Positions 27,777 to 42,781 of a stretch of 64,000 bases of DNA are shown in pieces (the first letter of the stretch is position 1; each line of letters starts with the position of its first letter). The notes beneath the pieces are model-generated. The model was not told the DNA's origin. It did no database searches and worked only from the letters and a program-made list of their open reading frames with translations. The stretch is taken from positions 3,472,001-3,536,000 of the forward strand of contig NC_003279.8 in the NCBI RefSeq assembly GCF_000002985.6. Direction: 5' to 3'. The DNA comes from Caenorhabditis elegans. Taxonomy: Eukaryota; Nematoda; Chromadorea; Rhabditida; Rhabditidae. The position numbers were made by a program, and so were the translations under genes.

Positions 27777-30700
27777 GGTAGAGAGTGTGTAGGAGGGTGG
27801 AGGGCGCAGACGTTGCACCATGAGAAACTGACAGGAAATAGATGTTAATTGCATGGAGTATTGAAAATCAAAGTCAGAGTGTCTCAGGAAAATAAATTAG
27901 AAGTTTCAGGTTTTCAGGTTTCACAATTGTCAGTAGTATTTTTGGATATATTCTGAATTTTTTTTTCGAAGTTGGTTTTTGTAATTTGAAAAATAGTTTT
28001 TTTTTTCATTTTCAGCCACTTTAAAAAACTTATTTCACTAGTTCCACCATTTTTCAAGTCAATTATTAGAAAGCGGAAGCCCAATTTGGTAGGCATCAAT
28101 TTCAATTTTTGAATCCATAATTATTCCATTTCAATTTCCATTTCAAAACAATTGTCCCGTTTTATAAGCGATCGTGTGTACATATGTGTACATATATATC
28201 TCTACATCGCTTGATCCGTTTGCCTACACATTTCTCTTTTTCTTTTTTCGGTTTTCTATTTCTATTCAGTGTTCCGAGATCAAACTCTCATCCTCCAGAT
28301 ATGTTCATAATTTATTTTTCTTGCTTTGATATTTCTATCTGTCATTTCCAGTGAATTTTTAAATAGTTTGTGACATTTATCACAGATGTTGTATTATTAA
28401 GTTTTAAGGTGTTTTATTTGCATACATTTTTTTCTCGAAAATTCTCAAAAAGTCCGCATTTTTGGAAAATTTGGCAATTACCAAAACTGAATAGATTTTT
28501 TTTTAACTTGAAAAGTTGAATAACATAATCAATCTATATTTTTTTTATTTTTGTAGATTCACTTTTGATTAAAAAAAAAAGCTCTGAAAATTCTGATGAA
28601 AAAATTTTCGGTAGTTTTTGACCAAACATTTTTTAAAATCTCATCGGATTTTAGCTGAAATTTCTTTGAAAAAACATGTCCTTTATTTTATTAATAAAAC
28701 TTTTTTATGAAAACATCTTGTTCTTGAGTTACGAAAGTTTTCAAAAGTTTTCAAAAACGGACTCGTGAGATGTCGGGCGCTGGAACTATTGGCATGATTA
28801 GGGTCTGCCTCGCCTTATGTATAGTGCGGCGCAGAACCCGAAAAGTGCCAGCCGCGGTGGAAGAACCACCTTACAATTAGTGTAGAAACAAGGCGTGAGG
28901 CGGGCAGGTTGGAGGCAGCGCCAGGTACCTGAAACTGCGCCTGCCTCCCATGGAAGGCAAAAATATTTAATCGCGTTTGGTTCTTCTTGACAACATTTAT
29001 AGTTTTAGAGTTGCTCAATTGATTGAAATAAAACCTAAAAAATCAAAATTGCGGCCTACTCCTACAACTACTCCTAAAAGGAGCACATCGGCCAATTTTT
29101 CTGTTTTCCCACTAAAACAATACCCAATCTTTGCTCTTTTTTCAATCTATTATTCGACTGATAACCGTTTCCTTCTCCCCCTTTCCACCTTCACTTTCAA
29201 ACTTCAATACTGTTTGTGTTCGCGCACTCATTTCTCTCCCCGACCTACTGCTGATGTTATTATGTCACCACTTCTCAGTACTCTCTCTTTTTCTCTATCT
29301 CTCATTTTCTCTCGTCTCTGCGTCTCTTCTCATTACACACTATTTCAAACTCCTCGAAAATGTCCACCCAGTCTGGGAAACTGCAATCGATGTGTGCATC
29401 TACTTTGCTATTAAAAAAATACCAGATTTTTTTTGTTGAGAAAATTGATTTTTTTTGGAGAGGTGACTTCTCCAAAAAAATTTCCAAAGAAATGTTTGTT
29501 TCTTTCAAAGATTATACCTAGTTTATTTCTCCGCTGGACCTGAACTATGTTGTAACTTTTATTTTTATGTTTTTGAATTTCTGATATTTGTTGCAAAAAT
29601 ATTGGAAACTGTTTGAAACTTGAAATAGCTTATTATGTAGCCGCGTAAAATTGGTGGCCATGTTTTTCAATACTTCAAAAAGTGTTTTTTTTTCAAAATT
29701 AAATTTCTTTAAAAAAATTAGACTTTAAGCCAGAGGTTTTATGGTAACATTGAAAATTGGTAAAACGAAATTTTAATTTTTCGAAAAAATGGAAAATTGC
29801 ATTTTTAAAACGTTTTTAAATTTTGCTTTTTGGATTAAATAATCGAAACTATAAATTATAAATTATATAGTTATAAAATTATACATTTTCGAGAAAAATT
29901 ATAAATTATTATTTTAAAAAATTATAAGCAAAATTCTAAATTTTCGAGAGCTTAAGTTTTTTCTTCAATAACTTGGCCGAACTTGAAAACTCGGCCAAAC
30001 CTTGTGGCTATTCTTACAAATTGGGGCTTTTCTACGCGGCCGAGATAACCGGGACTTTACCATTGTGGCCTAACTTTTTGGTTTTCGCGACCACGGAGCA
30101 ATCTTTAATCTGTAACTTTAAAGGCACATACCCTCTTTGCTATTTTTTTTTGTTTCACGGCAAACCTAGGAAAATAAATTTAATTTTTTTTTTCAAAAAT
30201 TCACCGAAAACAGAAATTTATTTCATCGTTTTTGTCGCCTTTTTTTTAAACAAAAAAGTGGGTGAGCTATTTTCTATTCTCTATTCAAAAATGGATATGT
30301 TTTTTTTCTGGGGTTTTTGGCTCCAAGGGTCACTCAATGATTCATTTTTTGATTGTCCTATGTTTTTGTATAAAAAAAAACTCACAAAATGTACAACAAG
30401 AAGGAAAATTATCAAAAATTGAATCTCAAATTAAATTTTTTCGATTTAAAGTTGATACTTCGGAAATTTTTTTAAGATAAAATCGATAAATGGACTAATG
30501 ATAATTTTCAAAAATTGCGCGTGAAATATGATGTATTGAGCTTGTGAATCCATCATCCCAATGTATCAAGTTTGATACCCAAATTATTTTTGGAGCTACC
30601 AGCGCCCTTGTGTTTTCGGCTCTAATTAAATTTCTCATTTTCTCTCATTTTTGAGCGCACTCACATCTTTTACCTCTCACAAACTTCCTGCTCCTCATTT

Positions 30701-30925
30701 TTCAAAAAAGTAATGTTTTCAATCTTTTCAATTGTAGAACACTACACACACACATACATATTGGCATCCGCTTTTTCAACAAACATTCGAATGGACGAAA
30801 GAGATTGATAGAGAGAAAGAGAGAGAGATCGAAAAGAAAAAGAGAGAAGTGATTGACACGTTGTGAACTTTATTGATTTCATCCCTTTTTTCCATTTTTA
30901 GTAGTCACAGCAACTTGTCCATTTA
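27777..30925. other. intergenic region between divergent ccep-290 and the transporter gene
   Basis: About 3.1 kb shared 5' flank. It holds T-rich DNA, a GC-richer repeat-like block at 28770-28960 (GGCGTGAGGCGGGCAGG), a pyrimidine-rich stretch at 29150-29350 and GA-rich sequence at 30795-30850. TTTTTAG ending at 30901 and TCACAG ending at 30910 are possible spliced-leader acceptors before the ATG at 30926. I see no supported gene here. Confidence 0.5.
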
Positions 30926-33900
30926 ATGAGATTCCCGTCTACATTCTCCTCATCAACACATCATCTGCTCGAATCATCACCTATTGACGACGATCCGGGT
31001 CCGTCTGGTAAGATTTTAGATTTTTTTAATTGAAAATATTTTTTTAGATTTGAAAAAAAAAGGTTTCTAACAGAATTTTTTGTTTGAAGAAAACTGATCT
31101 ACTAATTTTTTTAGGATACATGAGCGTAAATCCAAGCTAAAATAGCTGTTTAGGTGTAATATCTTTGGGCGGCAATGGCCGTTCGGCATCTTTTTTGAGG
31201 CAAATTGCCGATTTACCGGAAATTTTCATTTCCGGAATTTTGCCGATTTGCTTGAAATTTTCAATTCCGGCAATATGCCGATTTTCCGGAAATTTTCATT
31301 TTTGGCAAATTGCCGATTTGCCGGATATCAATTTGCCAGAATTTTTAGGACAATATTTTTATAAAACGGAACACTCGAAGCTTTTTTGAAATTTTTTTCC
31401 GTTTTTCTAAATATTTTCATATAATCTGCTTACTTTTCAAAATAGATGTAGGAACATTCATAGAATGCATACATTTTGCCTATTAAAGTTGAAATTCTAA
31501 AATTCCGAGAAAATGTGCAAAACCACTATTTTCCGGAAATTTGCAACAATTGCCGTTTTTTGGGCAAATTCGGCAATTTGCCGATTTGCCGGAAAAAATC
31601 GTTTGACGCCCACCCCTGGTGTCTTTAAACTTACAAATCTATAACGACCTACATTTTTTTCAAAACAAAACAAATATAAGGCATACAAGTTATGTAAAAG
31701 CTCTGAGCTCCCAATTTAGGCAAGCTATGTTTCCATGGAAACCAGAGCCCCAACTTTTTTGGCAGAAAAAAAAAATTTCATAGTGCTACTTTTGAGTTCT
31801 TCTCATTTTCCTTGTTAATAATACAAGAACATCTATTCAAAAATCTTATTTGTTTTCAAATCAATTAGCTTTTAAGCTTCATATTTTCGCTATCACTTGC
31901 ATTCTGTTTAGTTTTTTTTTTGAAAAAAAAACTCAATTTTTAAATTTGAGTTAAACGTCTTTTTTTTGGCAATAATAGTTATAATAGTAATAAAAATTAA
32001 TTTACGTAAATACCCAGATTACTCCCAACTATTTTTTCTAAACAAATTCATTTTCAGAATCAATTGCCTTACAAACACGGGTGCCAACTGCAACAACTGC
32101 CGAGAAGCTTGTCGCCGAAATCAGTGACGAAAGTGACGAAGAAGACGAAGATTTACATTTTCGAAGTGTCAACGAGACAACGAATCAGACATACAGCGAA
32201 ATGGTGCTCCGAATTGCTCTAATTGCAATGATCTATTATCCATTATCAATTGGGCTCACTTTCTATCAGAAATGGTTTATAAAAGTAAGGGTTTTTTGGG
32301 ATACTTTTTAAAAAGTGGAGGTCGTGCAAATTCAAGAAATATTGATCACTTTTAAAAATCAATTAGAAAACCCAGTCAATGTTTCCATGTTTTGTGGCCT
32401 AGAAAATAGAAAACTCGGCCACCTGTTTATCTTCCATGTTTAACGTACATTTTACATCGTTCTTTTTCCTCACAAAACCATTTTGTATAAATACACACTG
32501 TATAAAATTTTCGAAACACCTTTTCCTGATTTTCTCATCACTCGGAAATTTTTGAAAGAAACTTAAAACTAGGATAATGAAAATTGTTTAATGAGAAAAA
32601 ATTCTACATAACATTTGGTAAATGTACCACAAAATGTAAAATGAAAAGTTAAAATTTTTAATTTGTGAAAAAAATAATTCACTTTTATTATAGTGGGGGT
32701 CTCGTTAGGCCATTGGCGGCAAAATCAGAAATTCAAACGTTTTCAAATACCTAACGAGGCCCAAAGTTTGGCGCAATTTTTTCTGCGTCCCAATAATAAA
32801 GAAATATAATTGCAACTTAATTTACGCGCTACATGCTTACATGCTATTTAATAACAATTTTTCAGAACTATAAACTCCCGTTACTGGTTGTAAGTGGACA
32901 TTACGTGCTCAAATACCTCTTCGCAATCACAATCAGATTCATTTACGAATGCCTTCGAACACGTCGAACACGTGTCTCATTCCGCGATCAACTGCGATGG
33001 TTGGCTCCAATTGGAATATGTGCTTCAATGGATATAGGTCTTTCGAATTGGGCATTAGAATATGTCACTGTCAGTCTGTACACAATGGCTAAATCCTCAT
33101 CAATACTGTTCATCGTTGCCTTCTCATTATTACTTCGATTGGAGAGATGGAGGAATTCATTGGGCTTTGAGACGGGCCTGATTGCTGCAGGCCTATTCCT
33201 ATTCACTTGGAAATCATCACAACTTGATTTAACCGGGCTGATGCTTGTTGAACTTGCGGCTGCATGCACTGGAATCCGATGGACAGTTTCTCAGATGGTA
33301 ATGCAAAGAGATGACTCGGCAGTGAGACATCCATTGGATATGGTTGCACATGTACAGCCATGGATGATGATTCCAATTATTCCGATGATTTGGTTGTTCG
33401 AAGGAGCTGAGATCAATTGGAATTCCGTGTTTTCATTCAAGGGACATTATGATCCTTGGCTTGTGATGGGATTAATTGCCGGAGGAGGATTGCTGGCGTT
33501 CTGTATGGAAATGAGTGGTGAGTTGTGAATGTTTTTATATTCCATTTTGAGAATTCTGAGAATGCGTATTGCACAACATATTTGACGCGCAAAATATCTC
33601 GTAGCGAAAACTACAGTAATTCTTTAAATGGCTACTGTAGGTCGATTTTCATTTTTTGCTAAATTTTAATATTCAATCGATAAATAAATTACTTTAATTC
33701 ATTTCAAGAATCGAGATCCCGTAAATCGACAAGCACTACAGTAGTCATTCAAAGAATTACTGTAGTTTTCGCTACGAGATATTTTGCGCGTCAAATATGA
33801 TGCGCAATACGCATTCTCAAAATATTGTGTTCCCGTAATAAACCCATGTAAATTTGTCATTTCTCCAAAAATTTCAGCCCAGGGGTATTTTGATGGAGAG

Positions 33901-36309
33901 TTTTATCAAAATGGAATTCAAACGTTTTCAATTATTTTGGTCGAACCTAGATTTTGGCGCAAAACATCCGCCTACCTTGTGCGAAGCGTGTTGCGTCGCG
34001 GTCCACGCCGCCTGAAATGAAATTGGATTTTTTTCTAATACCCCTTTTTTTTCCAGAATACCTGCTTCTCGTGAACACTTCTGGAATCACGCTAAACATT
34101 TTCGGAATTGTGAAAGAAGTTGCGACACTCTTATTGGCACATATCGTGAACAAGGACACACTAACGGAACTGAATATTTGTGGTTTAGTTCTTTGTTTGT
34201 CTGGAATGCTTTTACACGGAATGAACAAACGACATCAGAGGTAAGACAGAATATTCGAATTGTGAATTAGTTTCGGATTGGATACTTGGATTCAGGGGAA
34301 CCGAAATTTCGGGTGAATTTGAAAATAGGCTCCTCCTTTTTTGCAAGTACGACGCACACTTTTTTCTTTTGATTTTTTTTGTTCAAAATTTTGCCATTTC
34401 CAAGTTTTCCTTCATGGTTTCCACCGAAATGGACAAAAAAAAAAGCAAAAATTAAACTTAAAAATGACTGGAAAAAAGCGTGCAGCGGCATTGCAAAATT
34501 TCTTTGCAAAGAGGTGGAGCCTAATTTTTAAAAAGGTTTTGCAAGTGCGCCGCACATTTTTCCCCTATTAAATTTTTTAAAAATTAATTTTAGTAAAAAC
34601 CGGGAAAAAAGGTTTTTAATGAAAGTTTTCATGAAAAGATTTATTTAGACAAAGATTTTCGGCGCATGATTCTCGTGAATTCACTTCTCCCAAAATTTCG
34701 GTTTCCACCGTATTATGGGAACACAAAATTTTGAGAATGCGTATTGCAAAACATATTTGACGCGCAAAATATCTCGTAGCGAAAACTACAGGAATTCTTT
34801 AAATGACTAGAATATTTGAAAAGAAACTCCGAGATCCCGTAAATCGCCACAAGAGCTACAGTAGTCATTTAAAGAAGTACTGACGTTTTCGCTACGAGAT
34901 ATTTTGAGCGTCAAATATGTTGTACAATACGCATTCTCAGAATTTTGTGATCCAGTAATACTTAGACATCTTACGCTCAAATCTGGAAAAGCGTAAGATC
35001 GCCTCGAATTATCGATTTTTAAGCTTTTTATTTTCGTGTCAAGACCCATTATTTTTTATCTTCCTGCATACTTAACTCTATCTGTACAGGCTGAGTCGTA
35101 TATCTGCCGACACTGACCATCAGTACTCGCTTCTTTCGAAAACAGTTTGATTATAATTTCCAACGTAAGAAACAAGACGTAAATGTAAAATTGTCGTTTC
35201 CTTCTGTTTTTGTCCTTTGTCTGCTTCTTTTCCCTTCTGATTCTATCGCCTATTGTCGAATTTATAGAATAGTTTCAACGATGCTCATTTATCCCGCCAA
35301 GGGCACAGGCGGCATATCGGAGCATCGTAGTGTCGGTTTGTGAAGTGATGGTTAACTGAATGGCATTGAATGAGCAACAGGAAAATTTTCAGTTTTTAGA
35401 AATTAATTTAGTTCTAATTACACAAACAATTCTCACTGCCACGGCACGAAAGCTTGATTTAATCAATAATTTTAAATTTTCAATAGAGCGGGCTTATTAA
35501 GGGGACACTGAATTCTGAGAATGCGTATTGCGCAACATATTTGACGCGCAAAATATCTTGTAGCGAAAACTACAGTAATTCTTCAAATAACTACTGTAGC
35601 GCTTGTGTCGATTTACGGAAAGCCTTCTTTATTACATAATCGATAAAAAATTTGATGTCACTATTCGAACAGAAATTCGTTTAAGAAGCCAAGCCCGTAA
35701 ATGGACACAAGAGCTACAGTAGTCATTTAAAGAATTACTGTAGTTTTCGCTACGAGATATTTTGCGCGTCAAATACGTTGCGCAATACGCATAGTAGACA
35801 ACAGAAAATTCGATAAAACTTCGCAGAAAAACTTTTTTTTTTTCGTTTTTTAATCGATTAAGATCCAAGAACCAATCAACTTCATTTTTATCGATAATTT
35901 GTAAAAAATCGATAAAATTGAAGAGTTATCCTTTTTCTGTACAAAATACGCTATTAAAAAAGAAATTATTCAGAAACATCGAAAAGTAGTTGTTTGCAAA
36001 CGCGCTCTATCGAAAATCATATTTTCTTGTCGAAACCGTGTTGCAAGCGCGCTCCATTGAGCCTCCCCAGGATTCTCAATAGAGCACGTTTTCAAATCCC
36101 GCCAAATTCAAATTTTTGTCTGTTTCCCGTCTTCTCCTAATCACGGTAATCGTTGTGCATTCCGTGTTTACCCAACAAAAGAAAAAACCTAAATTTTCAA
36201 TATTTTTTTCAAAAATTCCAGAGCCCATCGCCCTCTTCCAACTTCCTCAACGTCCACAAGAAGTGACGATTCTCGAAAGTTGCTCGCAACAGAAGATCCA
36301 GACGCTTAA
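30926..36309 (+). CDS. SLC35C2-type nucleotide-sugar transporter family protein
   Basis: Exons 30926-31007, 32058-32284, 32866-33517, 34057-34240 and 36222-36309 join in phase to about 410 residues. The cytosolic N-terminus is Ser-rich then acidic (SDESDEEDEDL), followed by about ten membrane segments: LRIALIAMIYYPLSIGLTFY, LVVSGHYVLKYLF, WLAPIGICASMDIGL and so on, ending GLVLCLSGMLLHGMNKR. Motifs such as NWALEYVTVSLYTMAKSSS and NTSGITLNIFGIVKEV are typical of the triose-phosphate/SLC35C branch. Mammalian SLC35C2 is a Golgi protein that promotes fucosylation of Notch (literature); the exact substrate here is inferred only. A different terminal exon at 35090-35150 is also possible. Intron 3 holds one F1 palindrome and intron 4 holds two. 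The tail of this form contains DDSRKLL, a DxxxLL-type sorting motif. Confidence 0.88.
31195..31610. repeat. GCCGG-type repeat in intron 1 of the transporter gene
   Basis: Two blocks (31195-31340 and 31500-31610) with AATTGCCGATTTACCGGAAATTTTCATTTCCGG units, the same family as 4785-5300. Confidence 0.65.
32697..32764. repeat. F4 short inverted repeat
   Basis: GGGTCTCGTTAGGCCATTGGCGG at the left and CCTAACGAGGCCC at the right, followed by TTTTTTCTGCGTCCCAATAATA as in the longer copy at 46803-47119. In intron 2 of the transporter gene. Confidence 0.6.
33551..33840. repeat. F1 palindromic element, copy 2
   Basis: GAATTCTGAGAATGCGTATTGC, TTTGACGCGCAAAATATCTCG, then the complementary arm ending GTGTTCCCGTAAT. 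The left terminus has lost the GGGAACAC end. In intron 3 of the transporter gene. Confidence 0.75.
34711..34960. repeat. F1 palindromic element, copy 3
   Basis: Begins TATTATGGGAACACAAAATTTTGAG and ends with AGAATTTTGTGATCCAGTAATA; centre shortened. Upstream of the alternative terminal exon in transporter intron 4. Confidence 0.75.
35090..35150 (+). CDS. alternative terminal exon of the SLC35C2-like gene
   Basis: After TCTGTACAG (acceptor ends 35089) an open segment continues the phase left by exon 4 (AG + G) and reads RLSRISADTDHQYSLLSKTV, then TGA at 35148-35150. It would end the protein about 9 residues shorter than the distal exon. It contains YSLL, a YxxPhi-type sorting signal. It lies between two F1 palindromes in intron 4. 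Either this or the exon at 36222 may be the main end; the sequence alone does not decide. Confidence 0.55.
35279..35327 (+). other. compact hairpin with two paired blocks
   Basis: CGATGCTC pairs with GAGCATCG, and inside it CCGCC pairs with GGCGG, separated by internal loops of about 7 nt on each side and a short terminal loop. It stands in otherwise unstructured DNA 130 bp after the stop of the alternative terminal exon, so it could be a 3' UTR element or a small structured RNA. No function can be assigned. Confidence 0.35.
35501..35790. repeat. F1 palindromic element, copy 4
   Basis: GGGGACACTGAATTCTGAGAATGCG to the complementary arm ending TTGCGCAATACGCAT; the right terminus is cut off. 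In transporter intron 4, after the alternative terminal exon. Confidence 0.72.
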
Positions 36310-37711
36310 AATAAGTTAATAATTTTCGTTTTTTTTTCTCTTAATCAATTCTTTCCATTTTCTCTTGGTTGTTCTGTTCATTTGTCTCATCTCGGGTCCC
36401 ACGATAAATTTTTATCAATTTTTTTCAATACATCTACTATATGTGTAATTTAGGATGATGAAGGAAAACAAATCTAAATCATTACTACTGCTGGTCATGA
36501 AAAAAGAAAAGGGGGATGGATGAGAATTTATCACAGAAAACCAATACATATTTAAAAACGAATTTTCGAGAAAAAAAGGGAAATTTCAGGAAGAGGAAAC
36601 ACACAAGCGACCATTAACCTGCAGAAAGCGTTGATCCCAAAAAAAGAAAGAAAAAAAAACATGAAGAGAGCATTTCCCGCTTATGTACAAAAAACATAGA
36701 GAAGAAACAAAGAAATCCCAAAAAAAAAAAAGAAAAAAGAAACGGTATATGGTATCACACATTGATTGGAATAGAATAGAATATGGTGTATGTTAGGAAG
36801 AAATAGGAAATCGAGAGACGAAAAGCTATGGAAACAGATGGAAGAGAAAGAGCACATACAATAAATACGCGGGAGGGAAGAGAATTGATGGTACCGGTTT
36901 AGACTTGATTACAGATTGCACGTACACGCATTGGTGACCTGGAAACAAATATTTTTTATATTAAAATTTTTTGAAAGTAAAATGATCTCTGTCGCAGGGG
37001 TGGGCGGCAATTGCCGGTTTGCCGATTTGCCGGAAATTTTTATTTTCGGCAAAATGGTTGCCGGAATTTTCAATTCTGGCACTTTGCCAGTTGGCCGGTT
37101 TGCCGATTTGCCGGAAATGATTTTGGCAAAATCGGCAAATTGCCGGTTTGCCGATTAGCCAGAAATTTTCAAATCTGGCGATTTGCCGGTTTGCCGGAAA
37201 TTTTTATTTTCGGCAAATTGGTTGCCGAAATTTTCAATTCTGACAATTTGCCAGATTGCCGCTTACCAGTTTTGCCAGAAATGTTTTTTTTTCGGAAAAA
37301 TCGCCAAATGGCTTTTTTCCAGAAATTTTCAATTCCGGAAAATTGCCGGTTTGCCGGAAATTTTCAATTCTGACAATTTACCAGTTTGCCGAGTTTGCCG
37401 GATATCAGATTTGCCGGAAATGTTTTGAGGAATTTTTTTAAAGACGGAAACTCTTAAAACGGTGCGTTTTTGGAATTTTTTTCCCGTTTTTCGCCGATAA
37501 AATTTAACTTCCAACAAAAAAAGTGCAAAACCACAATTTGCCGAAAAAATATCTCGGCAATTTGCCGATTTGCCGGAAATAATCGTTTGCCGCCCCTGCT
37601 CTGTTAGTACTTCACGTTTTCAGCGCTTAGCTCAAAAAAAATCTGCTAAAGCTGAAGTGCACAAAGACAAAAAAAAAGCTCAATTTTTTCCCGACTCACT
37701 GGTTGTGGATT
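36310..37711. other. region between the converging transporter and GOLPH3 genes
   Basis: Begins with the transporter 3' UTR and an A/G-rich stretch (36580-36880, AATAAA near 36860), then GCCGG-type repeats at 37005-37590 (TTGCCGGTTTGCCGATTTGCC units). Both genes end here. The open frames across the repeat are artefacts. Confidence 0.6.
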
Positions 37712-40659
<2,948 letters not shown>

Positions 40660-40942
40660 ATCCGATTATTACAGTATTAAATTCTATCCAAAAAACACGT
40701 CGGCAACTAACTGGGCGAGTCGTTCCTCAACTTCTGAAATGGCAATAATTTCTTCAATTTGACAAAAATTTCGCTCAAAAAATTCGGTTTCACGTTAAAA
40801 AGTTGCAAATTTCGGGTAAATTAAATGTTGAATTTCAAAATTCGTTTCCAAATCAAGATTCCATGCATTTTGCTTCTCCCTATTAGCAATTGCCAAAAAC
40901 ATTCAAAATCGGCTAGTGAGAGAAGCATAAGCTGTGTTGTAG

Positions 40943-41066
40943 ATTAAATCTAGAAGAACCAGTCTGAAAGTGGAGCCTCCAGCAGATGAAAAGATCGTTG
41001 GCAGTGATAAACTTTTGAGACAAATGAAGATGATGCGCAAAACCGGATGGAGTGGAAGAGGAAGAG
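40943..41066 (+). pseudogene. isolated exon-like fragment resembling a G-patch
   Basis: Between an acceptor-like GTTGTAG (ends 40942) and a donor-like GTGTAA (from 41067) a 124-nt open stretch reads IKSRRTSLKVEPPADEKIV, then GSDKLLRQMKMMRKTGWSGR and GR. The LLRQM...TGWSGRGRG layout resembles the start of a G-patch RNA-binding motif. Base composition is coding-like in an AT-rich setting. I find no partner exons on either side, so it looks like a stray exon of a duplicated gene. It could instead be part of an unrecognised gene or of the 5' region of a neighbour. Confidence 0.35.
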
Positions 41067-41493
41067 GTGTAAATGGGTGTTTTTTGGGAATAAATTATGA
41101 GTATCTAGCTTGATATTCGATTTTTAGAAGTTTAAACTGGATTTAATCGAAATTCAATTTTTTTAGTCTCCGGAAAGGCAGCCGCGAAGAGCTTTAATCG
41201 TTATTTAAATAAAAATTTCAGTGTTTCAGAAATATTTTTTAACCGATTTATTGCCGATTTAGTAAATTTTCAGCACTAATATTCAAAATTATGGAGGTTT
41301 TACAGAAAATAAATTTTTTTTTTAATTGTATGAGTCTAATATCGAAATATAAAAATTTGCTTCATCTGGAAATAGTTTTCATATCAGTTGGAACAATTGA
41401 AAAAAAGCTCAAAAATTGCATGAACGTTGAAAAATGCCGGAAAAATAGGCAATTTTCAACTTTCAGAAAGTTTTTCCAAAGGTTTCAAGTAAA

Positions 41494-41735
41494 ATGAACG
41501 CATTTTATCGGATATTTCCCTTTAAATTTAGTGATAAAATGTAGAAAAACATTTTATTTGTCTGGAAATAGCCTTTTATTTTGCTCGAAACATTTGGAAA
41601 ATTTGGAAAATTTTTTGGGAAATTGTGAAATTTTTTTATGAAAGGCTATTTCCAGATAAATAAAATGTTTTTCTACATTGTATCACAAAACTTAAAGGAA
41701 AATATCCGATGAAATGCGTTCATTTTACGCGAAAA
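41494..41735. repeat. palindromic repeat
   Basis: GGATATTTCCCTTTAAATTT, AAAAACATTTTATTTGTCTGGAAATAGCC and the complementary GGCTATTTCCAGATAAATAAAATG, AAAGGAAAATATCC. A MITE-like inverted repeat about 240 bp long. Confidence 0.65.
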
Positions 41736-42359
41736 ATTTGGAAAAACTTTCAAAAATTGTCTGAAAGTTGAAAATTGCCGAAATTTGTTTCTAGCAGTCT
41801 CCAACTTTCAGGCATTTTTCGAACGTTTTTCCTAATGTTTCAAGCCAAATAAAAACAATTTTCAGACAATAAATTTTAAGAAAAAATCTAAGGAAAGGTG
41901 TATTTTACAGAATTACTGGTCGGCAAACTCCAACTAATACAACAATTTCGGAAGGGAAATTATAAAACAGTTGTTATCGCCTAAAAACGAAATATTACAT
42001 CACAAGCGAGCAAGCTTTTCCATGTGAGCAGGGAAAGAGCCATTGTTTGGTCAGCTTTTTTCTGGGGCTGCTCTCCAAAGCTTTAACTGCCACCAACATT
42101 TCCACAAAAAAAAACAGCCAAAATTATATTAATACTGGAGAACTGGGTACTTAAAAAAAGGTTTGTACAGTTTATAGATGCTTATCAGAGGGCGTTGCTG
42201 TGAAGCTTTATCATGGAAAATGGAAGAAGGAAGAGCAGGGGTGATAATTGATTGGAACTCGAGAGATTACTCGGAAAAGCTCGAAAATTTAATTTCTTGT
42301 AGATTCAAAAAACATCAAATCATTGGAATAAATGTAATGAATCGACAGCGACGCACGGG

Positions 42360-42600
42360 CGAAAGCTAGTATCGGGAGAAGAGCGTTTCGATTGAAAATA
42401 CCAGGAGAGGCGAGAAGTGTGGAGAGACGCGAGAGAAGAAACGTGGCGTTGGGGACAGAGAGAGTGAAGAGACCACAGAGACACAGAAGGGACGAGCCGG
42501 ATGATGGAGACCGCCGGAGGAGAGAGAAGGATGGTGACGAAGCGGACGGACGGACGACGGCGACATACTTTGCCGTGAATTTTCTGTGCGCATAAAGAAG
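42360..42600 (+). other. GC- and purine-rich island, function unknown
   Basis: GAGAGGCGAGAAG, GAGACGCGAGAGAAGAAACG, GACGAGCCGGATGATGGAG, GCGGACGGACGGACGACGGC. It is roughly half or more G+C in a neighbourhood near 30 percent. The plus-strand frame is Arg/Glu/Asp-rich without recognisable motif and the minus strand is also open, so neither is trusted. It lies 2 kb before pcaf-1. It could be a promoter or an untranslated first exon. Confidence 0.35.
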
Positions 42601-42781
42601 TGAACGTTCTGAGTGAAATAATAGAATAATGTGATTTTGGCTTCTAGTTATCTCGTTATTCAAAGGTGAAGTAGCCGGAATATTTTTAAAAAGATTCAAA
42701 AAATCTGAAATAGTCTCAAATTTAGCAAAACTTTAAAAGAAAAACGAAAAGAATGAAAAATCCAACTTCTAAAGGGGGAGT

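Noticed and set aside
29973..30422. 149-codon plus-strand frame
   Set aside because: AT-rich, Phe/Lys/Leu-rich, and begins in GGCCGA-type repeat sequence. No motif, and no splice or poly(A) context.
42005..42105. 34-codon minus-strand frame in the GC-richer DNA near 42050
   Set aside because: Too short, no signal peptide or motif.
42392..42595. 67-codon Arg/Glu/Asp-rich frame
   Set aside because: Composition follows the purine-rich island, and the opposite strand is also open. No conserved motif.
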